A stretch of 6,692 nt of DNA, taken from the NCBI GenBank assembly GCA_015490675.1, contig WFXI01000134.1, forward strand, positions 1 to 6,692, read 5' to 3'. Every line of letters begins with the position of its first letter. The stretch's first letter is position 1. The notes below the pieces were generated by a model. That model had not been told where the DNA came from and ran no database searches. It worked only from the letters and a program-made list of their open reading frames with translations. The position numbers were made by a program, and so were the translations under genes. This DNA comes from Hydrogenothermaceae bacterium (lineage in GTDB: Bacteria; Aquificota; Aquificia; Aquificales; Hydrogenothermaceae). Below, one piece after another: positions 6,557 to 6,692 of this stretch.

Positions 6557-6692
6557 TTTGCATTGCCTCTAAAATTTTTTGTTTTATTTCTTCTGCTAAA
6601 GCTGTATCTGTTTTTAATCTTTCTCTTGCTTTTTCTTTACCCTGTCCAAGTTTTATATCTCCATAAGAATACCAAGAACCACTTTTTTTGAT
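6549..6692 (-). CDS. recA: RecA recombinase, C-terminal fragment (5' end outside window)
   Basis: Only the last 47 codons and the TGA stop are present. They contain GSWYSYGDIKLGQGKEKARE, the characteristic start of the RecA C-terminal domain (compare GAWYSY...IGQGK in E. coli RecA), followed by a helix ending in ILEAMQNG. RecA forms filaments on single-stranded DNA, drives strand exchange and triggers LexA-type self-cleavage. The ATPase core lies beyond the window edge. The protein stops just after this domain and lacks the long acidic tail of E. coli RecA; the stop is genuine because it overlaps the start of the next gene by 8 bases (ATGGCTGA). recX lies one gene downstream, which supports the assignment. 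Confidence 0.95.
   Translation of the reverse strand: MKKSGSWYSYGDIKLGQGKEKARERLKTDTALAEEIKQKILEAMQNG

Noticed and set aside
1..6692. CRISPR arrays, tRNA or rRNA genes, insertion sequences and riboswitches
   Set aside because: Nearly every base is in a recognised coding frame. No spaced direct repeats, structured RNA, transposase motif or terminal inverted repeats were seen.

Overview
The window is a tightly packed gene string on the minus strand of a very AT-rich bacterial genome (strong bias to AAA, TTA and ATA codons). Read in the direction of transcription, from high to low coordinates, the order is: recA (3' end only), a pilT-type retraction ATPase gene, recX, ribF, a large TPR-protein gene, an exbB/tolQ-type gene, an exbD/tolR-type gene and rimM (5' part only). 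The Lys/Ile/Glu-rich proteins and the packing of functionally unrelated genes suggest a thermophilic bacterium, perhaps of the Aquificales (Sulfurihydrogenibium-like). That is inference from style; no marker here proves it.

Layout. Every junction is an overlap or a gap of at most 17 bases: recA/pilT overlap 8, pilT-recX gap 3, recX/ribF overlap 4 (ATGA), ribF/TPR overlap 35, TPR-exbB gap 17, exbB-exbD gap 11, exbD/rimM overlap 23. No stretch could hold a terminator or stand-alone promoter, so one polycistronic unit crossing both window edges is the simplest reading. Three genes (recX, exbB, rimM) start with TTG; exbB and rimM have a strong Shine-Dalgarno sequence 7 bases upstream.

Functions. 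The first part joins homologous recombination (RecA and its modulator RecX) with a pilus-retraction motor, a combination that would suit natural transformation. RibF makes FMN and FAD. The next three genes form an envelope module: an exported 927-residue TPR protein followed by the two subunits of a proton-driven ExbB-ExbD/TolQ-TolR motor, with no TonB, TolA, TolB or Pal gene visible. RimM, a ribosome maturation factor, closes the window. The families are recognisable; the least characterised part is the TPR-ExbB-ExbD module, whose mechanical partner and substrate cannot be read from the sequence.
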